A stretch of DNA of 64,000 nucleotides, from assembly GCA_030431985.1 (NCBI GenBank), contig JAUIIB010000007.1:1-64000 (forward strand). The letters are read 5' to 3'. The translations under genes were made by a program, and so were the position numbers. The notes beneath the pieces are model-generated. The model saw only the letters and a program-made list of their open reading frames with translations. It had not been told where the DNA came from and made no database searches. The stretch's first letter is position 1; each line of letters begins with the position of its first letter. This stretch comes from Gammaproteobacteria bacterium. Lineage in GTDB: Bacteria; Pseudomonadota; Gammaproteobacteria; Burkholderiales; Nitrosomonadaceae. Below are positions 9,918-18,610 of the stretch, one piece after another.

Positions 9918-10622
9918 ATGCCGAATTATTTTGCACTTCTCCCTGCTGCCGGATACGGTTCTCGCATGGGCCAACACACACCCAAACAATATCTGACCCT
10001 GGCCGGCAAGCCAATGATTTACCACGCGATCCGAGCATTCTTCCAGTCTACGCACATTAAACGCATCATTGTCGTCCTATCACCCCAGGACCCTGAATGG
10101 GCAAAACATGACTGGCAGACATTTTCAGAAAAATTAACCGTGTTATATTGCGGCGGTGAAACGCGCGCCGACAGTGTGTTCAATGGCTTGAATACCGCCG
10201 CCGAACAATGCGCGATAGATGCTGACGACTGGATTCTGGTTCATGACGCAGCGCGACCATTACTTACGCAACAGGCGCTCAATCAACTCATTGAAACACT
10301 CATCGATGACTCCGTCGGCGGCCTGCTCGCTGTCCCAGTGGCCGATACGCTTAAACGCGGCAGTCCGGATGCGCGCGTGATACAGACCGAATCCAGGGAG
10401 CAACTTTGGCAGGCGCAAACACCGCAGATGTTTCGACGCGCCATGCTGCTGAAAGCACTACGAATGGTAGAAAAATCGAACATTACCGACGACGCCAGCG
10501 CAATTGAAGCAATGGGCCATCATCCCAAACTGGTACACTGCATAGACGATAACTTTAAAGTCACTTACCCGCAGGACCTGGCACTAGCAGAACTTATCCT
10601 GCACAATAGGAACAAACCATGA
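9918..10622 (+). CDS. ispD: 2-C-methyl-D-erythritol 4-phosphate cytidylyltransferase
   Basis: IspD joins CTP and methylerythritol phosphate in the non-mevalonate isoprenoid pathway. The 234-residue protein has the nucleotidyltransferase N terminus [20 protein letters not shown] (Arg and Lys that hold CTP), the conserved HDAARPL, and ALNQLIETL to [11 protein letters not shown] toward the end. The ATG at 9918 lies at the expected N terminus. It overlaps ispF by four bases, so the two successive-but-one enzymes of the pathway are made from one transcript. Confidence 0.95.
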   Translation: MPNYFALLPAAGYGSRMGQHTPKQYLTLAGKPMIYHAIRAFFQSTHIKRIIVVLSPQDPEWAKHDWQTFSEKLTVLYCGGETRADSVFNGLNTAAEQCAIDADDWILVHDAARPLLTQQALNQLIETLIDDSVGGLLAVPVADTLKRGSPDARVIQTESREQLWQAQTPQMFRRAMLLKALRMVEKSNITDDASAIEAMGHHPKLVHCIDDNFKVTYPQDLALAELILHNRNKP

Positions 10623-11113
10623 ATACCTTACAATCCATTCGCATCGGGCAAGGTTCAGATGTACACCAGCTCGTTGAAAACCGCGACCTGATTATCGGCG
10701 GCGTCACCATCCCTTATGAAAAAGGGCTGTTGGGACACTCCGATGCTGATGTGTTGTTGCATGCCATCTGCGATGCATTACTGGGCGCGGCGGCACTGGG
10801 TGATATCGGCAGACATTTTTCCGATACCGATGCAAAATATAAAAATATCGACAGCCGTGAATTGTTACGCAACGTCCACCGGTTGTTGGAAGGAAACGAT
10901 TTTCGCATCATCAATCTTGATGCCACCATTACCGCACAAGCGCCTAAAATGGCGCCCCATATACCAAACATGATTGCCAATATTGCGCAGGATTTAGACA
11001 TTGCCGAGCACTGCATTAACATCAAGGCCAAAACCGCTGAGCATTTGGGTCCGATCGGACGAAAGGAAGGCATTGCGGCGGATGCAATCTGTCTGATTCA
11101 GCGTAACGGATAA
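10619..11113 (+). CDS. ispF: 2-C-methyl-D-erythritol 2,4-cyclodiphosphate synthase
   Basis: IspF cyclises the CDP-methylerythritol phosphate product to the 2,4-cyclodiphosphate, releasing CMP. The 164-residue protein shows the metal ligands in GSDVHQL, the [18 protein letters not shown] block, IGRHFSDTD, and the C-terminal [19 protein letters not shown]. Its start ATGA overlaps the ispD stop. Length and motifs are complete and normal. Confidence 0.96.
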   Translation: MNTLQSIRIGQGSDVHQLVENRDLIIGGVTIPYEKGLLGHSDADVLLHAICDALLGAAALGDIGRHFSDTDAKYKNIDSRELLRNVHRLLEGNDFRIINLDATITAQAPKMAPHIPNMIANIAQDLDIAEHCINIKAKTAEHLGPIGRKEGIAADAICLIQRNG

Positions 11114-11155
11114 TGTGGCTCATACAACTGCAGGAATCATTAAAAAAACGAGAAA

Positions 11156-11677
11156 ATGGACACAGCGCGATTGTTTTTTGCAATTCAGCCTGATAATGCC
11201 ATACAGGCAACACTGGGTGATATTGCAAAACACCAATCCCGTCAATCAGGTGGACGTCCTGTTAAACCGGAAAATATTCATCTGACTTTATTGTTTTTGG
11301 GCCAAATACCTGTAGATCGAATCGAAATCCTCAAGGCCGCATCGGGCAACTTTGCCGCACAAGCATTTGAACTGACGATACAGAGAACTCTTTACTGGAA
11401 ACGCAACCAAATCATTGTTGCATCTGCCGACCCTTGTCCGTCAGCGCTTTTCTCACTCGAAAATGCATTAAAGACAGCCGTTCACGTTGCAAAATTTTCG
11501 TTTGACGAACGCACCTTCAAACCGCATATCACATTGGTCAGAAAAGCAAAACGGCACACAGCAACTGATTTCCAAAACCCGGTTCGATGGCAGGTAACAG
11601 AGCTGCAATTAATACAATCTATACAAACTGAACGGGGTATGCGCTACCATACACTTCATCGATGGCAGCTTGGCTGA
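11156..11677 (+). CDS. thpR: RNA 2',3'-cyclic phosphodiesterase (2H phosphoesterase)
   Basis: The 173-residue protein carries the two histidine motifs of the 2H phosphoesterase family, HLTLLFLG near residue 42 and HITLVRKAK near residue 122, with the usual F-FAI N terminus (RLFFAIQPD). ThpR opens 2',3'-cyclic phosphate RNA ends and was first known as the 2'-5' RNA ligase LigT. It follows ispF by 42 bp in the same direction and precedes tsaB by 54 bp, so it may belong to the same transcript. Its role in the cell is not settled for the family. Confidence 0.85.
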   Translation: MDTARLFFAIQPDNAIQATLGDIAKHQSRQSGGRPVKPENIHLTLLFLGQIPVDRIEILKAASGNFAAQAFELTIQRTLYWKRNQIIVASADPCPSALFSLENALKTAVHVAKFSFDERTFKPHITLVRKAKRHTATDFQNPVRWQVTELQLIQSIQTERGMRYHTLHRWQLG

Positions 11678-11731
11678 CAGACTGCTAAAATTATAAAATC
11701 AAATATTCGCCCGGCAATCACCCCCTGGAAA

Positions 11732-12406
11732 ATGGATAGCGTACTCGCCTTCGACACCTCAACGACCTATTGTTCCGTAGCATTGCATCATGATGGAGAA
11801 ACCTTTCAGGATGAAACAGATGCCGGACGCCGTCATTCAGAGCTATTGCTGCCCATGACGCAAAACATCATGAATGATGCCGGACTGGAGCTGACTGATC
11901 TCGATGGCATCGCATTTGGTGCTGGACCCGGATCATTTACCGGGCTCAGAATCGCCTGTGGCGTTGCACAGGGACTGGCTTTCGCCACAAATTTGCCAAT
12001 TATCGGCATCGGTACGCTTGAAGCAATTGCCGAACAGCAGATACATAACCGCGTCATCGTCGCTATGGACGCACGAATGGGTGAAATTTATCATGCAGCG
12101 TTTGTAAAGCAAGGTGATCGCTGGCGGATCGCCAGTAATCCGGCATTATGTCAGCCACAGCATGCGCCTGCTTTGACCGGGTCTGAATGGATTGGATGCG
12201 GCAGCGGTTTTGATTGCTATGATCAGATTTTATCGGAGCACTATGGTTCAAATCTGTCAGATATTCAATACGGTTGCTATCCCCATGCAAAAGAAATCGC
12301 ACAGCTTGCTGCCACCAGAAATATCAATGAGTTCCATGCCGACCCGGCATTGGCTTCCCCGGTCTATATTCGCAACAAAGTGGCGCTTAAGGAAAATGAA
12401 CGATGA
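11732..12406 (+). CDS. tsaB: tRNA threonylcarbamoyladenosine biosynthesis protein TsaB
   Basis: TsaB is the scaffold partner of TsaD in making t6A37 on ANN-decoding tRNAs. The 224-residue protein has the ASKHA-fold start LAFDTSTTYCSVAL, RRHSELLLP, and the hallmark GAGPGSFTGLRIACGVAQGLA. It overlaps rimI by four bases, the classic bacterial tsaB-rimI coupling. Length and motifs are normal. Confidence 0.93.
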   Translation: MDSVLAFDTSTTYCSVALHHDGETFQDETDAGRRHSELLLPMTQNIMNDAGLELTDLDGIAFGAGPGSFTGLRIACGVAQGLAFATNLPIIGIGTLEAIAEQQIHNRVIVAMDARMGEIYHAAFVKQGDRWRIASNPALCQPQHAPALTGSEWIGCGSGFDCYDQILSEHYGSNLSDIQYGCYPHAKEIAQLAATRNINEFHADPALASPVYIRNKVALKENER

Positions 12407-12864
12407 ACGAAGCCATTCTTCTTAACCCCATTATCCGCGAAATGCATCCATCCGATCTGCAGCATGTCATACGAATCGAACGTGAAATTTTTTTGTTTCC
12501 ATGGTCACTGGAAAATTTTGCTGACTCTATCCGTGCCGGATACCTCTGTCGCGTTATCGAAGAAAAAAATAACCTACTCGGATACAGCGTAATGATGCTG
12601 GGACCGGATGAAGCACATATCCTGACCATAGGCATTGGCGCACAATGGCAAAAAAAAGGACTCGGCGAAAAGATGCTGCAGTATCTGATACGATTGGCTG
12701 ATGAAGAACATGCGCAATCAATTTTTTTAGATGTGCGAGAGTCCAATCATGGTGCTGTCAAACTCTATAAGCAACTTGGCTTCGAACAGGTCGCCAAACG
12801 CAAAGGGTACTATCCGTCCATGTGCGGACGGGAGGATGCACTGATCATGCGGCTTATGCTATGA
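12403..12864 (+). CDS. rimI: Ribosomal protein N-acetyltransferase RimI
   Basis: A 153-residue GNAT enzyme with the acetyl-CoA pyrophosphate loop (VxxxQWQKKGLGEKML), IFLDVRESNHGAVKLYKQLGF and the terminal YY..REDALIMRL typical of RimI, which acetylates the N-terminal alanine of S18. It starts inside the tsaB stop region and ends in an ATGA overlap with udg, so the three genes are translationally coupled. Confidence 0.92.
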   Translation: MNEAILLNPIIREMHPSDLQHVIRIEREIFLFPWSLENFADSIRAGYLCRVIEEKNNLLGYSVMMLGPDEAHILTIGIGAQWQKKGLGEKMLQYLIRLADEEHAQSIFLDVRESNHGAVKLYKQLGFEQVAKRKGYYPSMCGREDALIMRLML

Positions 12865-13586
12865 ATTCACGACACAAAGCCATACTCAAAGAACTTGGTC
12901 TGTCGCCGCTCTGGCATATAAGAGAAAAAGCGACGGTTGATCAAACGTTGCAGCTGAAAACTGACGTCGCCACTACGATTGAAACGGACGTACTTAAACA
13001 AGCTGGCCGGCAACCTGTTGACATAGGACAAATGGACTGGACACAGCTTTCTAAGACGGTTGCAGATTGCCACGCCTGCCCGTTGCGAAAAACCTGCACC
13101 CAAACCGTATTTGGCGTTGGCGACACTAATGCCGATTGGCTGTGTATCGGCGAGGGACCTGGGGCACGTGAAGACGCCCTCGGCGAACCGTTTGTCGGCC
13201 AGGCCGGAAAATTACTCGATAATATGCTGACTGCGATTGATCTCAAACGCGGACACAATGTATATATTACCAACATCGTGAAATGCCGCCCACCGAACAA
13301 CCGCAACCCCAGCGATGAAGAAGCACGGCAATGCGTGCCTTATCTCGAACGGCAGATTGCTCTGATCAAGCCCAAGGTGATCGTGGCACTGGGTAAAGTC
13401 GCCGCACAGAATCTGCTCAACAGTAACGGCAGTATTGCCAGCATGCGCGGTAAGATCCACAGTTATGCCGGTATCCCGTTGATCGTAACCTACCACCCGG
13501 CTTATTTACTGCGCGCACTGCCTGAGAAAGCAAAAGCCTGGAAAGATCTATGCACTGCTCGCAAGCTGATGCAATCGTTGGAATAA
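12861..13586 (+). CDS. Uracil-DNA glycosylase, family 4 (iron-sulphur type)
   Basis: The enzyme removes uracil from DNA as the first step of base-excision repair. The ATG at 12861 overlapping the rimI stop gives 241 residues. The Fe-S cysteines begin in CHACPLRKTC, motif 1 is GEGPGAREDALGEPFVGQAG, then YITNIVKCRPPNNRNP with further cysteines, and motif 3 is VTYHPAYLLR. The first 60 residues are a non-conserved, Thr- and Val-rich linker often found before the domain in betaproteobacteria. A decayed second copy of its last 280 bases lies at 14965-15217. Confidence 0.93.
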   Translation: MNSRHKAILKELGLSPLWHIREKATVDQTLQLKTDVATTIETDVLKQAGRQPVDIGQMDWTQLSKTVADCHACPLRKTCTQTVFGVGDTNADWLCIGEGPGAREDALGEPFVGQAGKLLDNMLTAIDLKRGHNVYITNIVKCRPPNNRNPSDEEARQCVPYLERQIALIKPKVIVALGKVAAQNLLNSNGSIASMRGKIHSYAGIPLIVTYHPAYLLRALPEKAKAWKDLCTARKLMQSLE

Positions 13587-13646
13587 TCACGATTCCCTGT
13601 TACTCAAAATGCTGTCAGCATACAAGAACGCTCTGTGAAAAATAAA

Positions 13647-13680
13647 AAAGCCGCCGTGTACACGCAGCTAGGCTTTATTA
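13647..13680 (+). terminator. Probable intrinsic terminator after udg
   Basis: AAAGCC and GGCTTT pair across 18 bases that themselves hold the palindrome CGTGTACACG, followed by ATTA. It lies 61 bp after the udg stop. The run of U is short, so termination strength is uncertain. Confidence 0.55.
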
Positions 13681-13803
13681 CAAAACGATATACCGGTCAC
13701 AAAGAAATTTTAAATCCACTACTTTTGTACCTTAATACCATAAGACGATGTCCATTCCATTATTGCCTGGACAATTAAAACTGCTCAACAAATCAAGATC
13801 TTT

Positions 13804-13857
13804 AGGAAGGGAAGGGAAGAGAGAGAGAAAGAGAAAGAAAGAAGGAAGGAAGAAAAA
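13804..13857 (+). repeat. 54-base uninterrupted polypurine tract
   Basis: Every base from 13804 to 13857 is A or G, built from AGGAAGGG, GAGA and GAAA units. It lies in the 303 bp spacer between convergent udg and the VWA/PEP-CTERM gene. Apart from this tract and the terminator at 13647, nothing else is visible in the spacer. Such tracts can form triplex DNA or expand by slippage; no function is shown. Confidence 0.85.
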
Positions 13858-13889
13858 TATGAACATTTCCCCCTTCCTTAACTTAGGAT

Positions 13890-14642
13890 TTAGACACTTG
13901 CACGGCGTCTGTAAGCGGCACCCAAGCCCAGCACACCTATCCCCATAAGCAACAGTGTAGCTGGCACAGGAACTGGATTAGTGGTTGTTTCTATACGCAG
14001 TTTTTGTTTAATTGCATCCTCGAACGTAGTAAAATCGGTTGCATGCAAAGCAAAACCATCGGTGGTAACAACATTGGCTTTATAAAAATCATTGATAAAT
14101 GTTGATCCGATTGTAATACCATTGACTGTAACCCCTGCAGCTTGTGCCGCGTTACGCGCCGCCTGGGTTGTAGTTGAACTAGAGGTACCATCACCGGAAA
14201 CATCCATGATCAGATTAGAGCTTTCGAAACCATTGTTTGTGGTTAACGTGTTTAGCGCTTTATTCATACCGCTCGAAATGTTTGTTCCCCCGCCACCAGG
14301 ACGAGCAAAGTTGTCAAGAATATCGGCAAATGCATTAATATCAGCAGCAGAATCAAGCAAAGTGAACGTATCTAAACTGGTTGTGAAAGCGCTTGACGAA
14401 AAAAATACAACGTTAACAGCGATCGCACCTTGCCCGCCACTGTTTAGAATGTTGTTTTGTACAACCGAATCACGAAATGAATTTGCATAGCCATCCATCA
14501 TCAGATTGTATTCAGAAGAACTTACACTGCCAGATACATCAATCACAAGCGATAATTTTGAATCTACCAGCACCGCAGAAGCCATTGTCGAACACAGCAA
14601 CAATGGAATAGCTACCAAAACATGTTTATTAAAGAATTTCAT
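13890..14642 (-). CDS. Secreted VWA-domain (DUF1194-like) protein with PEP-CTERM anchor
   Basis: The 250-residue protein has a signal peptide (MKFFNKHVLVAIPLLLCSTMASA), a von Willebrand A domain with the metal-ion site DVSGSVS at about residues 34-40 and a second DVSGDGTSS, and a C-terminal sorting signal: VPVPATLLLMG, a hydrophobic helix and AYRRRASV. PEP-CTERM proteins are cut by exosortase and sent to the surface or matrix. The ATG at 14642 is chosen for the signal peptide and the AGAGAG site upstream. No exosortase gene is in the window. Its position between two copies of udg sequence suggests insertion. The ligand is unknown. Confidence 0.85.
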   Translation of the reverse strand: MKFFNKHVLVAIPLLLCSTMASAVLVDSKLSLVIDVSGSVSSSEYNLMMDGYANSFRDSVVQNNILNSGGQGAIAVNVVFFSSSAFTTSLDTFTLLDSAADINAFADILDNFARPGGGGTNISSGMNKALNTLTTNNGFESSNLIMDVSGDGTSSSTTTQAARNAAQAAGVTVNGITIGSTFINDFYKANVVTTDGFALHATDFTTFEDAIKQKLRIETTTNPVPVPATLLLMGIGVLGLGAAYRRRASV

Positions 14643-14964
14643 ATTTTTAGTCTCTCTTATAATATTAATTATTTTAATTTCAAATTGACTGTACTTCTGT
14701 ACAATCATTTATCAAGCAAGAAACATGCCATACTATCAAGTGTATGTTTTACATGAAACAAATAATTTTTTAGGCTGACTACAAAACACCATTGTAAAGA
14801 ATTTCGACAAATACACTTCAATTTCCGGAAGCAGAAACAAGCAGCCACATCGTATTTTTTATAATGATTGATTACGGAACTGTTGCTAAATACAGGAAAA
14901 ATGTAGCTTATGTGGTAAACGATAAGCAACTCCGGTTTGCTAAGCTTGGAATACCGCTCATCAA

Positions 14965-15217
14965 GCAACCGCAACCCCAACGATGAAGAAGCGCGGCATT
15001 GCTTGCCTTTTCTCACAGGCAGATTGGACTGATCAAACCCAAGGTGATCGAGACATTGGACAAAGTCGCCGCACAGATTCTGCGTGACGGTAAATGGCAG
15101 CATTGCCAACCTACGCGATAAAATTTACAGTTATGCTGGCATTCCGTTGATCGTAACCTACCACCCGCCTTGTTCACTGCGTGCGCTGCCCGCGAATTAA
15201 TGCAATCGCTGGAATAA
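14965..15217 (+). pseudogene. Decayed second copy of the udg 3' end
   Basis: Bases 14965-15217 align over their length to 13298-13586 of udg: both hold CCGCAACCCCA-CGATGAAGAAGC, GTAAAGTCGCCGCACAGA-type sequence, ATCGTAACCTACCACCCG and end in ATGCAATCG-TGGAATAA. This copy has an in-frame TGA after NRNPNDEEARHCLPFLTGRLD and a deletion of roughly 35 bases before the end, so it is not functional. Several differences are silent third-position changes. The 322 bases between the VWA gene and this copy (14643-14964) hold that gene's upstream region and nothing else I recognise. Confidence 0.85.
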
Positions 15218-15239
15218 ATGTCAGTTTTTGCAAATAAAT

Positions 15240-15662
15240 TCAAGCTTGCGGTACGACCCTGGGCCGCCGATTGTCATCGATAGCGACATAAGTCAATTCA
15301 GCCTCAGTCACTTTGATGCAAATCTCATCATCGCCTTCGCGCAAACCACGCTGGGCATATACTGCCACATCGACGGTTATCGACGTCCTTCCCACCTTAA
15401 TAATTTCAGCAAAAAAACTGACCAGATCTCCGACCAGGACAGGTTGCTTGAATACAAACGAATTAACGGCCACCGTTGCCACACGCCCACGAGCGCGCCG
15501 AATCGCCGGAATCGATCCCGCAATATCCACCTGAGACATGATCCATCCACCAAAAATATCGCCCGCGTGATTGGTATCCGATGGCATCGGCACCATACGC
15601 AACATTGGTTGTTCCGTTGGTAACGAAATATGAAGCGTTGGATTATCAGTTGTATTAGGCAT
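15240..15662 (-). CDS. Acyl-CoA thioesterase, hotdog fold (YciA type)
   Basis: A 140-residue single-hotdog protein with the YciA-type sequence NHAGDIFGGWIMSQVDIAG, in which Asn, Asp and the central helix form the active site, followed by VAVNSFVFKQPVLVGDL and FFAEIIKVGRTSITV. It hydrolyses acyl-CoA thioesters in the cytoplasm. It is monocistronic, ending 22 bp from the udg relic. Chain-length preference cannot be read. Confidence 0.88.
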   Translation of the reverse strand: MPNTTDNPTLHISLPTEQPMLRMVPMPSDTNHAGDIFGGWIMSQVDIAGSIPAIRRARGRVATVAVNSFVFKQPVLVGDLVSFFAEIIKVGRTSITVDVAVYAQRGLREGDDEICIKVTEAELTYVAIDDNRRPRVVPQA

Positions 15663-15701
15663 AGTGTTTGTCTTTTTTCATATCAGATGGACAAATTTTC
15701 A

Positions 15702-16619
15702 TCAAGCTAGCTCACCATTTTCCAACCAACCCCGGCTTTCATCCGTTAAGATACGTTTACAAGCCGTATCATAAAGCGCCAGTTCATCATTGGAAAGTAC
15801 ATCACGCCATCGACCATTGGTGCCTTTATGCATGAAAGTCGCAGCACCGCCCTTCCAGAGCTGTCCACCACCCGGTGCGTACAAGTCCCCCTGCTGCTTC
15901 ATTTCGGCAAAAGAAACGGCCTCAACAATACTATCCCAGGCGTTATCCGGCACGTCTATCTCAAGGAATGCCGCCATCCGGCGAATTTCACCTTCAGTAT
16001 CCGTCAACATATCGTTGTAGTGAAACAGTTTAATATTAGGTAAATGACGATACGGCCACCAGGACTGCACATGCGACAAATGCGACCAGTACGGCCAGCC
16101 GTCACTTTCCCATTCAAACGAACCTCGCGTCATCCAGTTCTTCCAAAAAACATGTATATCTTCCGGCGGCGGAGGCAATTCTTCACCCTGCCTGCCCGAC
16201 AGATGATTCATCAGCATGAAGACTTCGTCTTTCATACCAGTGTAATGATTCCACAATGACATGAACACATCCCTGGCATCCCGGGTAATATACAAATATT
16301 TAATGTTTTCACGATACGGCAACCCATCCAGCGGCAGATGCGTTTTGATAAAACGGCGGTGCTGCTGCGCTTTTAGTTTGTTCAGCACCACCTCGAGCGG
16401 AATAACCCGCATATCGAGCCATGGCGACATGTCGAAAGGTGCAGCAGGAAAGCTTCTGTCGGGAAAAAGTAAATGCGCCACGATCGCCTGCGTCCAGGTT
16501 GTCCCTGCCTTATAAGACGTTGCAATCACAATATCGTCGTCGCGTGGTTCGAAATAATCCCAGCGCGTACTGTCCATATGGTGATTCTGGTAAATCCGTG
16601 TGCGTTGCGGCAAGTTCAT
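15702..16619 (-). CDS. PAPS-dependent sulfotransferase
   Basis: The ATG at 16619 gives 305 residues, beginning MNLPQRTRIYQ. The 5'-phosphosulfate loop is YKAGTTWTQ, the 3'-phosphate site is YITRDARDVFMSLWNHY, and the C terminus has FMHKGTNGRWRD, matching the PAPS-binding RKGxxGDWKNx element of cytosolic-type sulfotransferases. It would transfer sulfate from PAPS to a hydroxyl or amine on an unknown acceptor. An upstream extension of the frame to 16817 is unlikely because the family starts near the chosen ATG. It is transcribed alone; no PAPS synthesis gene is near. Confidence 0.88.
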   Translation of the reverse strand: MNLPQRTRIYQNHHMDSTRWDYFEPRDDDIVIATSYKAGTTWTQAIVAHLLFPDRSFPAAPFDMSPWLDMRVIPLEVVLNKLKAQQHRRFIKTHLPLDGLPYRENIKYLYITRDARDVFMSLWNHYTGMKDEVFMLMNHLSGRQGEELPPPPEDIHVFWKNWMTRGSFEWESDGWPYWSHLSHVQSWWPYRHLPNIKLFHYNDMLTDTEGEIRRMAAFLEIDVPDNAWDSIVEAVSFAEMKQQGDLYAPGGGQLWKGGAATFMHKGTNGRWRDVLSNDELALYDTACKRILTDESRGWLENGELA

Positions 16620-16771
16620 GATGTTTTGTATCCCCGTCCTGTCTGAAAATAATAGACAGCTATTGTAAACAACCGATTCGATTATGCAAAAAAACAACTG
16701 AGTCCTTATAGTTGCTTTGCCACGTCGCGATTTATTCACACTTGGCTCAAACCATCTGGGTTTTAGGATAT

Positions 16772-17011
16772 ATGGTTTTGGAGCCAGCGAACCAAACCCA
16801 AACAAGAATAAAAGCATATCTCATTGATAGATATCAATATCTTAATCAATACAAATTATTGACACTCTCAATCGGAGATGATAAATATACCGTAATTATT
16901 ACGCTTCTTATAATCATTCTCATTTGTTTTAATAAAGATATTTTAAAGAGAAGAAGGAAAAATGACATAGTCGTTCCATCCGATTCAGCATTAATCTCGG
17001 AGCTACAGTAA
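16772..17011 (+). CDS. Possible small single-pass membrane protein
   Basis: A frame of 79 residues starting MVLEPANQTQTRIKAYLIDR, with one strongly hydrophobic segment (YTVIITLLIIILICF, about residues 47-61) followed by a KRRRK cluster, which would put the C terminus in the cytoplasm. An AGGA lies only three bases before the ATG, which is close. No family is recognised. It occupies most of the 536 bp gap between the sulfotransferase and the two-repeat protein; the rest of the gap shows only the palindrome at 17099. It may be non-coding. Confidence 0.3.
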   Translation: MVLEPANQTQTRIKAYLIDRYQYLNQYKLLTLSIGDDKYTVIITLLIIILICFNKDILKRRRKNDIVVPSDSALISELQ

Positions 17012-17098
17012 TACGCCAAAACACTGGCTATAAAAACAGCGAGGATCTTAAGAAGTCAAAGCGGGCTAAACCCAATAACTTTAGATCACAGATAAAGA

Positions 17099-17113
17099 TT
17101 ATCGCAGCGATAA
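17099..17113. promoter_or_regulatory. Palindrome upstream of the two-repeat secreted protein
   Basis: TTATCGCAGCGATAA is a perfect 7-bp inverted repeat around one central A, 43 bp before the ATG at 17156. It could be an operator or a short stem in the leader. No matching regulator is known. Confidence 0.35.
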
Positions 17114-17155
17114 TTTAAACGAGGCAAACACTAATATAGCCTGTGCGGAGTAGAT

Positions 17156-18382
17156 ATGAGCCATTTAATCAGATCGATGATTATTTTACTGTTGTTTCTG
17201 AGTACAGCCGTAGCAAAATCAGAGAATTTCAATCGGGCGGGCTATCCCAGCTACAGCTATCAGAAAGGCACTTTGACTATCCCGCGTGTTGACACGCCAG
17301 AACAGGTCGGCCGCTTTCAAGACATCGTATTTCGGTATGATGTGCAGGTGAACGCGTGGACGTTGGAATCATTTCAATCAAGAAATAATATTAATTTAGA
17401 AGTAGATATTCAAACCATCGTACCTGCTGTGTTTTCAGGTAGATCAACCAAACCCGTTCAAGTCTTCCTACACGTTTTAGGTGAAACTACCTGCGGCCGG
17501 ATTGGGCAAATTAATCAACGTCGCACGGGCAATCTATTCGAAGTTCAAATTACCAAAGATCCTTTGCAACCGGATGAAACGTGCGATCAAATAGCACGCC
17601 AGTTTTTACGCGTGATACAACTGGATGTTAATCGTCTCCCAGCAGGTGAGTATCAAGTAAATGTCAATAACGGCGGAGGATTTCGTTCGTTTACTTTGCC
17701 CTTTGACACGATTGTAGCCGATGAATGCGGCGGCAGTCTGGAGATTAACAATGCTGACTGCAAGAGGATGTTTACAGGCGAAGTGGTCGAAATACGAGAT
17801 GCAGACCAAGGCGACTTTCCCACTTATTATGCTGAAGAAGGTTTACTAGACCTTCCACGTATTGATGTACCTGATCAAGTTGGCCTATACCAGAATGCCA
17901 TAATGCGATTCGATGCACAGCAAAATAACTGGATGCTCGAAACAGTGCAGCTAAAAAAATTTACAGCAGCAGGCCCTCGATTTATTTTCGCTTACCCAAC
18001 TGTCATTCAAACAGACTCTCAAATTATTCCATATGTTACGGTACATATACTTGGAGAATACACCTGCAGCGGCATAGGCCAGATTAATCAGCGCCGCACG
18101 GGCAATGTGTTCGAAATCCAAGTTACCCATGACTCACTACAACCAGGAAAAGCATGCAATCCAATCACGCAAGTATTTAGGCGAGTTGTGCAGCTGGATG
18201 TTGCGCGGCTGGATGCTGGAGAGTATCAATTTATAATCAACAACAAATCTTTTTTTAATAACAATGCTACATTTGGAGCATTCGGCTTTTTTATACCGCC
18301 TTTTGACACTCATCATAGTTTCAACGAAGAATGTGGCGGCAGTCCGGAAAATGACGACGATCCTTGCAATATTACCTTATGA
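17156..18382 (+). CDS. Secreted protein made of two homologous repeats
   Basis: A 408-residue protein with a signal peptide (IILLLFLSTAVA) and two similar halves. Each half runs P-Y-EG-L-IPR-D-P-QVG--Q---R-D-Q-N-W-LE, then V-HVLGE-TC-GQINQRRTG, FE-Q-T-D-LQP, and a final V-QLDV-RL-AGEYQ-NN followed by FDT and DECGGS. Four cysteines recur in equivalent places, suggesting conserved disulfides. The repeat units are about residues 30-200 and 225-400. No known family is recognised. It stands alone with 230 bp to the next gene; envelope or extracellular location is inferred. Confidence 0.65.
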   Translation: MSHLIRSMIILLLFLSTAVAKSENFNRAGYPSYSYQKGTLTIPRVDTPEQVGRFQDIVFRYDVQVNAWTLESFQSRNNINLEVDIQTIVPAVFSGRSTKPVQVFLHVLGETTCGRIGQINQRRTGNLFEVQITKDPLQPDETCDQIARQFLRVIQLDVNRLPAGEYQVNVNNGGGFRSFTLPFDTIVADECGGSLEINNADCKRMFTGEVVEIRDADQGDFPTYYAEEGLLDLPRIDVPDQVGLYQNAIMRFDAQQNNWMLETVQLKKFTAAGPRFIFAYPTVIQTDSQIIPYVTVHILGEYTCSGIGQINQRRTGNVFEIQVTHDSLQPGKACNPITQVFRRVVQLDVARLDAGEYQFIINNKSFFNNNATFGAFGFFIPPFDTHHSFNEECGGSPENDDDPCNITL

Positions 18383-18610
18383 AGTCGTGATAACTCATAA
18401 CCCGTTCACTAAAAATAGACCTGGCGCGCAGCAATAAGAGAAAATTGTCAATCTAGGTTCAAATTTTATAGATCAGTCTGACTAACTATACAATGTCGCA
18501 CTCTCTCCAACCACCTAAATTTGCACAAAATCGATGCTGGCCTTCTCATGTAAAACACGCGACAATAAAGTAAAAAAACCTTATTTATTTTAATTCATCT
18601 ATATTCATCT

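Noticed and set aside
13804-13857. GA-rich units considered as a CRISPR or VNTR array
   Set aside because: Units are not of constant length and have no spacers; it is a simple polypurine tract.
18494-18574. 26-codon frame MSHSLQPPKFAQ before the DUF455 gene
   Set aside because: No ribosome site, no hydrophobic or conserved feature; probably chance.
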